Assembly: GCF_000374365.1 (NCBI RefSeq)
Contig: NZ_KB894132.1
Span: forward strand, 1-64,000
Reading direction: 5' to 3'
DNA length: 64,000 nt
Source: Bacteroides gallinarum DSM 18171 = JCM 13658
GTDB taxonomy: Bacteria; Bacteroidota; Bacteroidia; Bacteroidales; Bacteroidaceae
In this document: positions 42,083 through 50,890 of the stretch, piece after piece
Position numbering within the stretch: the stretch's first letter is position 1
How the letters are laid out: the number at the start of each line of letters is the position of its first letter
The notes under the pieces: generated by a model
The model's input: only the letters and a program-made list of their open reading frames with translations
Told to the model about the DNA's origin: nothing
The model's database searches: none
Made by a program: the position numbers and the translations under genes

Positions 42083-43253
42083 CTGGAAGCAGCCAAAGTA
42101 TATGATTCCAATAATCATCTACTTTCCCCTGTTGTTTGTCGGTTACTTTGTCATAGATCTGTTTCATACGGAGAAGGCAGAGACTCCTAACGGACTCACT
42201 ACGACTGATTATCTGAACCCAGAATTGCCTGATGCCAACATGAAAGGCGATGGAATTGGCAATAAGTATGACAATATGCTTAAATCATATGGGAAAATAG
42301 ATGACTATACTGCTTTAGGAAACATTGACCGTAATGAAGAAGACAACAAAGAAGAGTATGATTCAAAATATTCAGAAGAAGAGCTTAAACAATTGGAATC
42401 TCAGAAACAGGAAGCCGAGAAACTCGCTGAGATGCAAAGACAACTACAGGAGAGCGCACAGAAAGGTCAGGAAGTCGCACAAGGCGACGGTACTTCTGAA
42501 GAAGACCGCTTAGCCCTCAGTAAACAACGTGAGCAAGAAGCCATGGAGGAGCTGAACCGGGCTATTGCCCAAGCCAGATTACAAGGTCTGCAAGCTACAA
42601 ATTTGCCGACTGATACGGATACACTTACAAAGAGGAATGAAAAGAATCTGGAAGTGTCTGATGAAAAAGAAAATAACGATGAACCCCTGGAAGTGGTCAA
42701 GAAAGTCAGAGTAACGTCCGACTATTTCAATACTATCTGTGAGAATGAAAAAGAGCAGAAGTTAATTAAAGCCATCATAGATGAAAACATCAAGGCAGTT
42801 GACGGCTCAAGAGTCCGTCTCCGATTAATAGATGATGTGGAAATCAATGAAGTTGTTGTTCCCAAAGGATCATACCTTTATGCAACTATGAGCGGTTTTG
42901 GCTCACAGCGTGTTAAAGGCAATGTTACAAGCATCATGGTAGATGGTGAGATTATCAAAGTAAACCTTGCCCTCTATGATACAGACGGATTAGAAGGACT
43001 GTATGTTCCAAGCAGCCAGTTCCGTGAAACGACAAAAGACGTGGGTAGCGGTGCGCTAAGCAATACATCTACACTCACCAATACAACCACATCTGGAAAC
43101 AGTCTGGCATCATGGGGAGCGCAAGCTATTTCCAATGCAGTCCAGAAAAGCAGTAATGCCGTCAGCAAGGCAATCAAAAAAAATAAAGCCAAGCTCAAAT
43201 ATGGCACTTTTGTTTACCTAATTAATTCTCATTCAAACAACAAAGAAAAATAA
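42060..43253 (+). CDS. traM: conjugative transfer protein TraM (VirB10-like)
   Basis: 397 residues. The N-terminal helix (YMIPIIIYFPLLFVGYFVID) is followed by a long acidic and Gln-rich coiled-coil stretch (about 90-190) that would cross the periplasm. The C-terminal VirB10-like domain is visible at SRVRLRLIDDVEINEVVVPK and ATMSGFGSQRVKGNVTSIMV. The C-terminus is Ser/Asn-rich with a basic end (KAIKKNKAKLKYGTF). Confidence 0.85.
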   Translation: MDALKKINWKQPKYMIPIIIYFPLLFVGYFVIDLFHTEKAETPNGLTTTDYLNPELPDANMKGDGIGNKYDNMLKSYGKIDDYTALGNIDRNEEDNKEEYDSKYSEEELKQLESQKQEAEKLAEMQRQLQESAQKGQEVAQGDGTSEEDRLALSKQREQEAMEELNRAIAQARLQGLQATNLPTDTDTLTKRNEKNLEVSDEKENNDEPLEVVKKVRVTSDYFNTICENEKEQKLIKAIIDENIKAVDGSRVRLRLIDDVEINEVVVPKGSYLYATMSGFGSQRVKGNVTSIMVDGEIIKVNLALYDTDGLEGLYVPSSQFRETTKDVGSGALSNTSTLTNTTTSGNSLASWGAQAISNAVQKSSNAVSKAIKKNKAKLKYGTFVYLINSHSNNKEK

Positions 43254-43271
43254 TTTAAGCACGTAGATATT

Positions 43272-44129
43272 ATGAAACTGAAGACTTTTAAAAGAATCGG
43301 CGCATTGGCGGTATGTGTTTTGGCACCCCTCCCCTCTATGGCTCAGCAGACGTATCAGGAAATCGAACAGCTCACCGTTAATGAGAATGTGACAACTGTT
43401 ATCACAGCCACAGAACCAGTACGCTTTGTCGACATCTCTACTGATGCCGTTGTTGGAGACCAGCCCATCAACAATACCATCCGTCTCAAACCTAAAGAAG
43501 GAGCTGACATACATGCCGATGGAGATATTCTTGCCATTGTGACGATTGTAACAGAACGCTATCGTACACAATATGCGCTCATCTATACCACACGTATGCA
43601 GGAGGCAGTGTCTGACAAACAAATCCAGCCGGAAGAGAAAATTCCATACCACAACCCGGCAGTCTCAATGAGTACAGAAGAGATGACCAGATATGCCAGA
43701 ACGATATGGAACTCCCCTGCGAGAATACGTAATGTGAGTACCAGACAGCATCGTATGACTATGCGGTTGAATAACATCTACTCAGTTGGTGAATATTTCT
43801 TTTTGGATTTCAGCATAGAGAACCGCACCAACATACGGTTTGACATCGATGAGTTGCGCATCAAGCTAAACGACAAGAAAATATCCAAGGCAACCAACGC
43901 ACAGATGATAGAGCTGACTCCGGTCTTGGCACTCGAAAAGGCCCAAAGTTTCAAGCATGGATACAGAAATGTCATAGTTCTGAAGAAGATGACCTTCCCC
44001 AATGACAAAGTCCTGACTATTGAACTTTCTGAGAAACAAATCAGTGGCCGAACCATCAGCCTTGACATCGATTATGAAGATGTGCTGTATGCGGACTCTT
44101 TCAACTCATGTCTAATGATGGAGGAATAA
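43272..44129 (+). CDS. traN: conjugative transfer protein TraN (VirB9-like, DUF4138)
   Basis: 285 residues. Signal peptide about 10-25 (ALAVCVLAPLPSMAQQ). The mature protein shows the DUF4138/TraN pattern: NENVTTVITATEPVRFVDIS, RLKPKEGADIHADGDILAIV, NNIYSVGEYFFLDFSIENRT, and TFPNDKVLTIELSEKQ near the end. It is an outer-envelope channel component that pairs with TraM. Confidence 0.85.
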   Translation: MKLKTFKRIGALAVCVLAPLPSMAQQTYQEIEQLTVNENVTTVITATEPVRFVDISTDAVVGDQPINNTIRLKPKEGADIHADGDILAIVTIVTERYRTQYALIYTTRMQEAVSDKQIQPEEKIPYHNPAVSMSTEEMTRYARTIWNSPARIRNVSTRQHRMTMRLNNIYSVGEYFFLDFSIENRTNIRFDIDELRIKLNDKKISKATNAQMIELTPVLALEKAQSFKHGYRNVIVLKKMTFPNDKVLTIELSEKQISGRTISLDIDYEDVLYADSFNSCLMMEE

Positions 44130-44132
44130 GCC

Positions 44133-44648
44133 ATGAAGAAAATCATCTTATCATTGATAATGGTACTCAGTTGTACCATTTCTTCATTTGCACAAAGTCA
44201 CAGTGACCGTTTATCCTTGGGAGTTGGTGCACTTTATGAACGTGAGCTGGATGCTACCATCGCATGGGAACATGAAACACGTCACCATAACGCTTGGGAG
44301 TATTTCATCAACGGCTATATTAAATGGGACGAATGTGCTTCATGTGGTCATATCTGTCCTGATTCATTTTGGAACAACTATCGGACATGGGGAATTGGAG
44401 TCGCATACAAACCTTGTTTAGTCAGAGGACGTAACCATTACGGGAATCTGCGCATAGGAGCTTCTGGAGGCAGTGACACAGATAAATTCATTGCCGGTAT
44501 TCATGCCGGTTACGAGCATAATTTATCACTCCGTCATGGCTGGGGACTGTATATTCAGGCCAAATGCGACCTTATCGTCCCTGACCGTAAGGATTTGTTC
44601 CGAACTGGTATAGTAATAGGATTTAAAATACCCACATCAAAAAGATAA
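44133..44648 (+). CDS. traO: conjugative transfer protein TraO
   Basis: 171 residues. A signal peptide (ILSLIMVLSCTISSFAQ) is followed by a small beta-barrel-like domain (DRLSLGVGALYERELDATIA, YRTWGIGVAYKPCLVRGRNH, IAGIHAGYEHNLSLRHGWGL). Cys-rich DECASCGHICPDSFWNNY may form disulfides or a metal site. It follows TraN by 3 nt, as in other Bacteroides operons. Confidence 0.82.
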   Translation: MKKIILSLIMVLSCTISSFAQSHSDRLSLGVGALYERELDATIAWEHETRHHNAWEYFINGYIKWDECASCGHICPDSFWNNYRTWGIGVAYKPCLVRGRNHYGNLRIGASGGSDTDKFIAGIHAGYEHNLSLRHGWGLYIQAKCDLIVPDRKDLFRTGIVIGFKIPTSKR

Positions 44649-44653
44649 AGAAG

Positions 44654-45301
44654 ATGAAGATATTTCACACCATTTGTGCCGCTTTCATGGCGGCAACCAT
44701 AGCATCATGTGATGCACATCAGGACTCTCCGGATACCTCAATGAAGATTGGAGACATCCTGTGTACCGATGGAAAGGTCGTCAGATATGAGGAAATGAAA
44801 GCACAGGAAAAGACACCCATAGCCGTGGTTTTCTATGTCAATCAAAAAGAGGATATTGAAGGTACTGGATATGCAGTCTATCTGAAAGATATAGAGCCTT
44901 GCGCCTACTCTGATAGTATTGGAATAAAGCATGATACTTCCGCAGACCTGGCAGCCTTCGATGGGAACAGCAATACCCATGCCATGTATTCTACCTATAC
45001 TTCGCCTGCAGCCGAAGCTGTTTTTGACATGTGGCAATATGGACAGAGCGCCTACATCCCTTCCGTTGCTCAGCTATACCTGTTGTATGAAGTAAGAAAT
45101 AAGATTAATGAATATATCCGTAAATGTGGTGGAGATGAGATACAGGACAATCCTGATGAATGCTGGTACTGGACATCAACAGAAGTAAAGGAGCAGGAAA
45201 CCGATAAAGCATGGTTGTTCTCACTTGCCTCTGGAGCCATTCAGGAAACGCCGAAAACACAAGCACATAAAATCAGACCAATCATCACATTATACAATTG
45301 A
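44654..45301 (+). CDS. conjugation-operon lipoprotein
   Basis: 215 residues. A lipoprotein signal ends with the lipobox IASC. The mature part resembles the DUF1566/paralogous-domain type of surface lipoproteins: GDILCTDGKVVRYEEMKAQ at the start, IPSVAQLYLLYEVRNKINEY and YWTSTEVKEQETDKAWLFSL at the end. It is in the operon position of TraP/TraQ-like accessory proteins and probably sits in the outer membrane near the pore; no specific role is known. Confidence 0.65.
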   Translation: MKIFHTICAAFMAATIASCDAHQDSPDTSMKIGDILCTDGKVVRYEEMKAQEKTPIAVVFYVNQKEDIEGTGYAVYLKDIEPCAYSDSIGIKHDTSADLAAFDGNSNTHAMYSTYTSPAAEAVFDMWQYGQSAYIPSVAQLYLLYEVRNKINEYIRKCGGDEIQDNPDECWYWTSTEVKEQETDKAWLFSLASGAIQETPKTQAHKIRPIITLYN

Positions 45302-45317
45302 TTAAAGAACCGCTTGA

Positions 45318-47504
45318 ATGGAAGAAACTAAAGAACTACAGACCACGTATAAAATATTCCGCTACTTGATTTATCTGTCACTGATAGTGGAATTTTTCGA
45401 ATATGCCATTAATCCTGAACTACTGGATTATTGGGGTGGCATTCTGTGCGATATTCATGACCGTATAAAACGGTGGTATATTTATCAGGACGGCAACCTT
45501 ATATGGAGTAAAATAGCCACCTTTATACTTATCTGCATTACTTGTATAGGAACACGTAATAAGAAGCATCTGGAATTTGATGCTCGTCATCAGGTTTTTT
45601 ACCCGTTATTTGGTGGACTCGTTATAATAATATTGTCTATTTGGCTTTACGGCCAGAGTATTGGTATGAAATTCTATTCGATCAGTTTGAACTACTGGTT
45701 GTATATGGTTGCGTCAATCATCGGCACTATATGTATACATGTAGCCCTTGACAATATATCCAAGTTCTTAAAGGAAGGGCTTCTTAAAGACCGTTTTAAT
45801 TTCGAGAATGAGTCTTTTGAACAATGCCAGGAGTTGCAGGAAAACAAATACAGTGTCAATATACCCATGCGCTATTATTACAAGGGAAAATTCCGTAAAG
45901 GATGGGTGAACATCGTCAATCCCTTCCGTGGTACGTGGGTTGTCGGTACGCCGGGGTCAGGTAAGACGTTCTCAATTATCGAGCCATTCATACGGCAGCA
46001 TAGTGCAAAAGGTTTTGCCATGGTTGTGTACGATTATAAGTTTCCGACACTCGCTCAGAAATTATACTATCATTATAAGATAAACCAAAAAGCTGGGAAA
46101 GTTCCCAAGGACTGTAAGTTCAATATTATCAACTTTGTGGATGTAGAGTATTCCAGACGTGTCAATCCTATCCAACAGAAGTATATCGGAAACCTTGCTG
46201 CTGCCAGCGAAACTGCCGAGACACTGTTGGAATCACTGCAGAAAGGAAAGAAAGAAGGCGGTGGCGGTAGCGACCAGTTCTTCCAGACTTCTGCCGTAAA
46301 CTTCCTCGCTGCCTGCATCTATTTCTTTGTCAATTATAAGAAAGTACCTTACGACAAGGACGGCCATGCCCTCATAGCAGAGATGACCACAGAGCCGAAG
46401 ACGCACCGACCCAAACCTACAGGCCGAGTATTTGACCAGACAGGCAAGGAAGTGGAACCTGAATATTGGTTAGGGAAATACAGCGACATGCCTCATATCC
46501 TATCCTTCCTGAACCAAGACTATCAGACCATCTTTGAGGTATTGGAGACTGACCCTGAAGTAGCTCCCCTATTGGGACCGTTCCAGACAGCCATGAAGAA
46601 CAAGGCGATGGAACAGTTGGAAGGTATGATAGGTACGCTGCGTGTCTATACATCCCGCCTGGCCACCAAGGAATCCTATTGGATATTTCATAAGGATGGA
46701 GATGACTTTGACTTGAAGGTGTCTGATCCGAAGAATCCGAGCTATCTGCTTATAGCGAATGACCCTGAAATGGAAAGCATCATCGGTGCCTTGAATGCCC
46801 TGATTCTGAACCGTCTTGTAACCCGTGTGAATACCGGTCAAGGTAAGAATATTCCTGTGAGCATCATCGTGGATGAGTTGCCTACACTCTATTTTCACAA
46901 GATTGACCGACTGATTGGTACCGCCCGAAGTAACAAAGTGAGTGTTACACTGGGCTTTCAGGAATTACCGCAGCTCGAATCCGATTATGGGAAAGTAGGT
47001 ATGCAGAAAGTTATCACAACAGTTGGTAACGTAGTCAGTGGCTCAGCAAGAGCAAAAGAGACTTTGGAGTGGCTTTCCAACGACATTTTCGGTAAGATAG
47101 TCCAACTCAAAAAAGGTGTGACTATTGACCGTGACAAGACTTCCATCAATCTCAATGAGAATATGGACAGCCTTGTTCCGGCAAGTAAAATTTCGGATAT
47201 GCCAACAGGATGGATCTGCGGCCAGTCTGCCCGTGATTTTATCAAGACCAAGACAGGACGGGGCGACAGCATGAATATCCAGGAGTCTACCGAGTTCCAA
47301 ACTTCCAAGTTCTATTGCAAGACTGATTTCGACATGAAGAAGATTGCCGAAGAGGAAGCAGACTACAAGAATTATCAGATACCGAAGTTCTACACCTTCC
47401 CTTCAAAGGATGCCAAGGAACGTATTCTGTACCAGAACTTCGTAAGTGTCAATCTTGATGTCAAGAACATGATTGACGAGATAACCAAATTTAAAGTAAA
47501 ATGA
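45318..47504 (+). CDS. type IV coupling protein (VirD4-like)
   Basis: 728 residues. Several N-terminal transmembrane helices (about 12-150; LVIIILSIWLYGQSIGM and YWLYMVASIIGTICIHV among them) are followed by the cytoplasmic ATPase: Walker A VGTPGSGKTFSI and the late Walker B VSIIVDELPTLYF, then SVTLGFQELPQL and GNVVSGSA. The protein would connect the relaxed DNA to the channel. It is in frame and complete. Its stop overlaps the lysozyme start (ATGA). In Bacteroides ICEs the relaxase gene usually lies nearby, but none is seen here. Confidence 0.88.
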   Translation: MEETKELQTTYKIFRYLIYLSLIVEFFEYAINPELLDYWGGILCDIHDRIKRWYIYQDGNLIWSKIATFILICITCIGTRNKKHLEFDARHQVFYPLFGGLVIIILSIWLYGQSIGMKFYSISLNYWLYMVASIIGTICIHVALDNISKFLKEGLLKDRFNFENESFEQCQELQENKYSVNIPMRYYYKGKFRKGWVNIVNPFRGTWVVGTPGSGKTFSIIEPFIRQHSAKGFAMVVYDYKFPTLAQKLYYHYKINQKAGKVPKDCKFNIINFVDVEYSRRVNPIQQKYIGNLAAASETAETLLESLQKGKKEGGGGSDQFFQTSAVNFLAACIYFFVNYKKVPYDKDGHALIAEMTTEPKTHRPKPTGRVFDQTGKEVEPEYWLGKYSDMPHILSFLNQDYQTIFEVLETDPEVAPLLGPFQTAMKNKAMEQLEGMIGTLRVYTSRLATKESYWIFHKDGDDFDLKVSDPKNPSYLLIANDPEMESIIGALNALILNRLVTRVNTGQGKNIPVSIIVDELPTLYFHKIDRLIGTARSNKVSVTLGFQELPQLESDYGKVGMQKVITTVGNVVSGSARAKETLEWLSNDIFGKIVQLKKGVTIDRDKTSINLNENMDSLVPASKISDMPTGWICGQSARDFIKTKTGRGDSMNIQESTEFQTSKFYCKTDFDMKKIAEEEADYKNYQIPKFYTFPSKDAKERILYQNFVSVNLDVKNMIDEITKFKVK

Positions 47505-48031
47505 ATTTCAGGATAATAGCAACTTTTGTCATATTCTTATTTAGTATGAGAGTTAACGCCCAGACGGTAATGCCGTCTGAGCCACTCTCTAAAGCCCTAA
47601 CTATTTTTGAGCTTCCACCTTTTGAAAGAGCAGTCTGTTGTATCAGGTACTATGAGGGACTACATCGAAAAAAAGATTATCCTTACGTTGGATATGGCCA
47701 TAAACTGCGACCCGGAGAAAGGTATTCATCCGAGATGACTGCCTCTGAAGCAGAAGCCCTTCTCCGTAAAGACCTTAAGGAGCTATGTTCCTTGTTTCGT
47801 CCCTATGGTAAAGATTCACTTTTGCTCGCAGCGTTAGCTTATAATATTGGAGCTTTCAAGCTTTTAGGATTAGACGGTAAATACCCAAAGAGTATAATCC
47901 TGAAAAAACTCGATTCAGGAGACAGAAATATAAAAAATGACTATGTGAAGTATTGCCACTGGCGTGGCAAGAAGATTGCTTCCATCGAGCGACGACGATA
48001 TGCTGAATTTTTGTTGTTATTCGATTCATGA
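47501..48031 (+). CDS. GH24-type lysozyme of the transfer system
   Basis: 176 residues. A signal peptide (ATFVIFLFSMRVNAQ) is followed by a phage-lysozyme-like domain: RYYEGLH with the catalytic Glu, YPYVGYGHKL, MTASEAEALLRKDLKEL, AALAYNIGAF and RRRYAEFLLLF. It would open the peptidoglycan for the pore. It ends the tra operon, overlapping the coupling protein gene by 4 bp. Confidence 0.85.
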   Translation: MNFRIIATFVIFLFSMRVNAQTVMPSEPLSKALTIFELPPFERAVCCIRYYEGLHRKKDYPYVGYGHKLRPGERYSSEMTASEAEALLRKDLKELCSLFRPYGKDSLLLAALAYNIGAFKLLGLDGKYPKSIILKKLDSGDRNIKNDYVKYCHWRGKKIASIERRRYAEFLLLFDS

Positions 48032-48037
48032 ATATGT

Positions 48038-48079
48038 AATTCCACTGGTAAAATGCATCTGTATCTTACCAGTGAAATT
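48038..48079. terminator. bidirectional terminator-like hairpin after the tra operon
   Basis: AATTCCACTGGTAA (48038-48051) pairs with TTACCAGTGAAATT (48066-48079), one mismatch, 14-nt loop. It stands between the lysozyme gene and a convergent gene whose stop is at 48108. Confidence 0.65.
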
Positions 48080-48107
48080 TATATTTAACAATAAGACAAT
48101 TTTAGGG

Positions 48108-48608
48108 CTATTTGGCATTGCTATATTCATGTATAACAGCCTTCTGAGCCTCATTCAATGCATCCCACTGTGTTCCTCCAGGAGTTAATACCATACCTAT
48201 TATCGCCTTTCTGGTCTCTTTCGGCAAAGACTTCCATTGTTCTTTTTCCTTATCAGAAAATGCTCCAGGTACAAACATATTCAGAACATCCAACGCTGTA
48301 AGTTCGTTATTTGTTGCTTCTGACAAAGACTTCTTCACCTCTCTTTTGGTTGCACAGGTATCAACGGATAAAGCAAAACCGGTAGTGTCATTTGAAACTG
48401 AGACTCCACAAAATCCAAACATTTTAGCAAGCAAGTCTTTGGGGATAGTGAAATTACCATTTGCCCTTTTGTTTGCCCTGCTTTTGGATAGAGAATTGTG
48501 AACCATCGTCTGTGTTTTAGGTAAAGCCATTCGAACTTGTGACTGAGCACAAATTCGAGGGATGGCCACAAACATTGCCAATACTGATATGATTAAATAC
48601 CTACTCAT
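48108..48608 (-). CDS. secreted hypothetical protein (166 aa)
   Basis: A signal peptide (about 5-21, LIISVLAMFVAIPRICAQS) is followed by a polar, mainly helical chain with FTIPKDLLAKMFGFCGVSVS and FVPGAFSDKEKEQWKSLPKE. No domain is recognisable. It points away from the deiminase gene's upstream region and is probably a cargo gene. Two cysteines may pair. Confidence 0.6.
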   Translation of the reverse strand: MSRYLIISVLAMFVAIPRICAQSQVRMALPKTQTMVHNSLSKSRANKRANGNFTIPKDLLAKMFGFCGVSVSNDTTGFALSVDTCATKREVKKSLSEATNNELTALDVLNMFVPGAFSDKEKEQWKSLPKETRKAIIGMVLTPGGTQWDALNEAQKAVIHEYSNAK

Positions 48609-48706
48609 ATAAATTCCTTAATTTAATCTACAAATTTACAAAGAATTAGCTTAAATAAATTACATAAGTCAATATAAATGCAGCTTCCTCTCTAAGCTAA
48701 ATTCCA

Positions 48707-50020
48707 TTATCTCCTAATGTTCCAGCTGATACAATGTAAAGCACCACCTTCCTCTGCTACTTCAGCCATTTCAATTTGATGAATCTCGCAATTAGGAAAT
48801 GCTTCATGTATATATTGCCAAGCAATAGCATCCTCTTTAATATTGAATATTGGCATGATAATCTTGTTACCGACTTGCACGAAATTTATGTAAGCCCAAT
48901 TTAAGTCAGTTCGTGGCGAACCAACCTTGTCCGCAAATCGCATCTCAGTGACTTCAAAGCCATATTCTTCAAAAATGTGTCGGATAGCAGCAGCTTCTTC
49001 CGGGTATTGATCTCCATGATTGCCCATCAGAATACTGTTGCCACCACACCATTTGACAAACCCATCCGAATGACCATACTTGTCTGTATCACGAGCATTA
49101 AAGTCACCATGCATTTTCCATGGAATTATAATCACAGGATGTCCAAGTTCTGACTCTAATTCTGCTTTGAACATTTCATCACCTTTTTCTTTACCATTCT
49201 CAGTAAACACCTTATCTGTCATGACAACATAAGGACCACATGGGACCATATTTCCGCCGTCAATTATTAGCTTTGTTGAACGACAACTTATCCCCATTCC
49301 ACGTAGTACGTTAGCACATTCGGTCCTTGTTTCAGCATCCTCTGGATTCTTGCTCTTCATCAGATAGTCCGGATAATATTGGTACTTCAAGAACTCGTTC
49401 TCATTCAACTGAATTGGCATGTAGTCGCGTGCCCAATAATCTCTGGTGCATTTCAACTCTTTGGGTTCTATTCCGCAATTCTTCAGAAGATCAGTCAGAC
49501 GCTGATAAAATTCCGGATGTCCATCCTTCTTATCCTTCAGCCAGGGTGACAAATAGACTTCATTTGTTTCACTGTCATGTAGCAACTGGTCACACCGCAC
49601 ATATCTGTATCGCTTATCCTTAAAAGAGGAAAACGCTTCGTGTAACTCTGTTCGGTCTGGATGTGATAGATATTCTCCAAGTATATAATCCACTTTACTT
49701 TCAATAGTCTGCTTACCGGTTAGAAGATTCAATCTGGGTTTACAGATATATCCAATCATACCGTTATTTCGCTCTACAAGAAAAGGGAAATTATTGTCCT
49801 GTTCTAAGGCATGATGAAGTCTGAACAGCTCTGCACAAGCCCAGGGTCCTTCTAAAATATCGCTTTTATCCTCGCTGACTAACTGACGGATCAGAATGCC
49901 CCCAAAGTAAGAGCTATCATCCAATATATACTTATCTACTTTTTTCCCAGTGCTGTCAATCCCATCCTTTTTACAAATCTCACTTGGGAAGTTCAAATCA
50001 ATACCTCCAAAGTCATTCAC
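48707..50020 (-). CDS. PAD/agmatine-deiminase-family protein, main part
   Basis: 437 residues as written (GTG at 50018-50020). The C-terminal 300 residues have the PAD_porph/agmatine-deiminase pattern: YWARDYMPIQL (Asp), IDGGNMV, HSDGFVKWCGG with the His/Asp pair, and the nucleophile Cys in GGALHCISWN. These enzymes remove the imino group from a guanidine (arginine, agmatine or protein arginine). The first 150 residues (GGIDLNFPSEICKK, YFGGILIRQLVSED) belong to another domain whose beginning is in the next upstream frame (50024-50242), in the same phase but cut off by one TGA. The deiminase part looks intact. It lies divergent from the defence genes. Confidence 0.72.
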   Translation of the reverse strand: MNDFGGIDLNFPSEICKKDGIDSTGKKVDKYILDDSSYFGGILIRQLVSEDKSDILEGPWACAELFRLHHALEQDNNFPFLVERNNGMIGYICKPRLNLLTGKQTIESKVDYILGEYLSHPDRTELHEAFSSFKDKRYRYVRCDQLLHDSETNEVYLSPWLKDKKDGHPEFYQRLTDLLKNCGIEPKELKCTRDYWARDYMPIQLNENEFLKYQYYPDYLMKSKNPEDAETRTECANVLRGMGISCRSTKLIIDGGNMVPCGPYVVMTDKVFTENGKEKGDEMFKAELESELGHPVIIIPWKMHGDFNARDTDKYGHSDGFVKWCGGNSILMGNHGDQYPEEAAAIRHIFEEYGFEVTEMRFADKVGSPRTDLNWAYINFVQVGNKIIMPIFNIKEDAIAWQYIHEAFPNCEIHQIEMAEVAEEGGALHCISWNIRR

Positions 50021-50023
50021 GTA

Positions 50024-50242
50024 TCAGTATAATGAATCGGAGAAACGGGGATGAGTGATAATGTCACGATGATGCTTATTGTAGAAGTAAAACTCAATCT
50101 CTTTAAAAAGATAGATTTTTTCTCCCTTTTGTATCGCAAAATCTTCAAACAGCAATTTGGCTATTTGAGTAAATCGTGACTCTATCTCTGCTGCATTCAT
50201 TTCACCATTCAGAGACATTAGCTCTTTGAGTTTTGTTATCAT
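50024..50242 (-). pseudogene. N-terminal piece of the deiminase gene, ending in an in-frame TGA
   Basis: 72 residues, MITKLKELMSLNGEMNAAEI at the start and KIYLFKEIEFYFYNKHHRDI near the end, then TGA (50024-50026). The frame continues with TAC and GTG into 48707-50020 without any shift, so the two parts would form one protein of about 510 residues if the TGA were, for example, TGG (Trp). The EIEFYFYNKHH and GGIDLNF phrases look like halves of one domain. It may be a nonsense mutation, a read-through codon or a base-call error. Confidence 0.6.
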
Positions 50243-50290
50243 TTTTATGTACTTTTTCTTTCATCAAAAATCCGATTCAAACATCATTCT

Positions 50291-50355
50291 CAGTACTTCT
50301 ATGTAAGTACTTGAGTACGTTTCCATCGGTACTGCAGTACTTTGTCCAAAGTACT
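50291..50355. promoter_or_regulatory. cluster of AGTACT sites, candidate operator between divergent genes
   Basis: AGTACT occurs at 50292, 50306, 50336 and 50350, with GAGTAC and GGTACT between. The last two make the palindrome AGTACTTTG-TC-CAAAGTACT (50336-50355). The cluster is 49 nt from the deiminase gene start and about 315 nt before the Xre gene, so it could be the operator of that regulator. The rest of the 428-nt gap is AT-rich with no gene. Confidence 0.5.
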
Positions 50356-50536
50356 CACTAAACTTGCCCAATGTCTGAAAACGAAAAGAATAGTATTCTC
50401 TAACGCTAATTTACAAAAAAAACGACTATTTCAGAACAGTTTTACCATTAAAAATGCAAGAAATACAATGCTTTTTAATATCTAGTACAAGATAATTGGA
50501 TTAATTCGCAAATCCATTTGCATATTACTCGTAGAT

Positions 50537-50571
50537 TTTGGACGTTATCTCGACAAATTTTATTAGATTTG
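50537..50571 (+). promoter_or_regulatory. candidate promoter of the defence operon
   Basis: TTTG (50537-50540) and TAGATTTG (50564-50571, perfect TAnnTTTG) with a 23-nt spacer, slightly longer than usual. About 100 nt upstream of the Xre gene. Confidence 0.45.
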
Positions 50572-50670
50572 CATTATTGAAGAAATAAAAACATAAACAT
50601 ACGGAAAAACACATAGAAAACAGCGTTGTAAACTGTTGCCAATGTATTTTCCTCATAGAAATGATTTAAG

Positions 50671-50880
50671 ATGGAACAGAATAAAGAACTGAATCGGCTA
50701 AAAGTAGTTCTTGTAGAAAAGAAAAGAACCGCTAAGTGGTTAGCTCAAGAATTAGGTAAAGATGCTGCTACAATTTCCAAATGGAATAGTAACACTTCTC
50801 AACCTTCACTTGAGACACTTCGTAAAATTGCTGACCTACTTGAAGTAGATGTCAGAGAATTATTAATCCCATCAAGATAG
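50671..50880 (+). CDS. Xre-family transcriptional regulator
   Basis: 69 residues, one HTH_3 domain: [20 protein letters not shown] then [20 protein letters not shown] and [14 protein letters not shown]. Small Xre proteins of this sort act as controller proteins of restriction-modification operons. It is 10 nt upstream of the helicase gene, so is co-transcribed with it. The AGTACT cluster upstream may be its binding site. Confidence 0.85.
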   Translation: MEQNKELNRLKVVLVEKKRTAKWLAQELGKDAATISKWNSNTSQPSLETLRKIADLLEVDVRELLIPSR

Positions 50881-50890
50881 AAATAGCGAT

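Noticed and set aside
50024-50026. TGA as selenocysteine codon
   Set aside because: No SECIS-like hairpin was recognised after it, and the expected residue by context is more likely Trp. A nonsense mutation is simpler.
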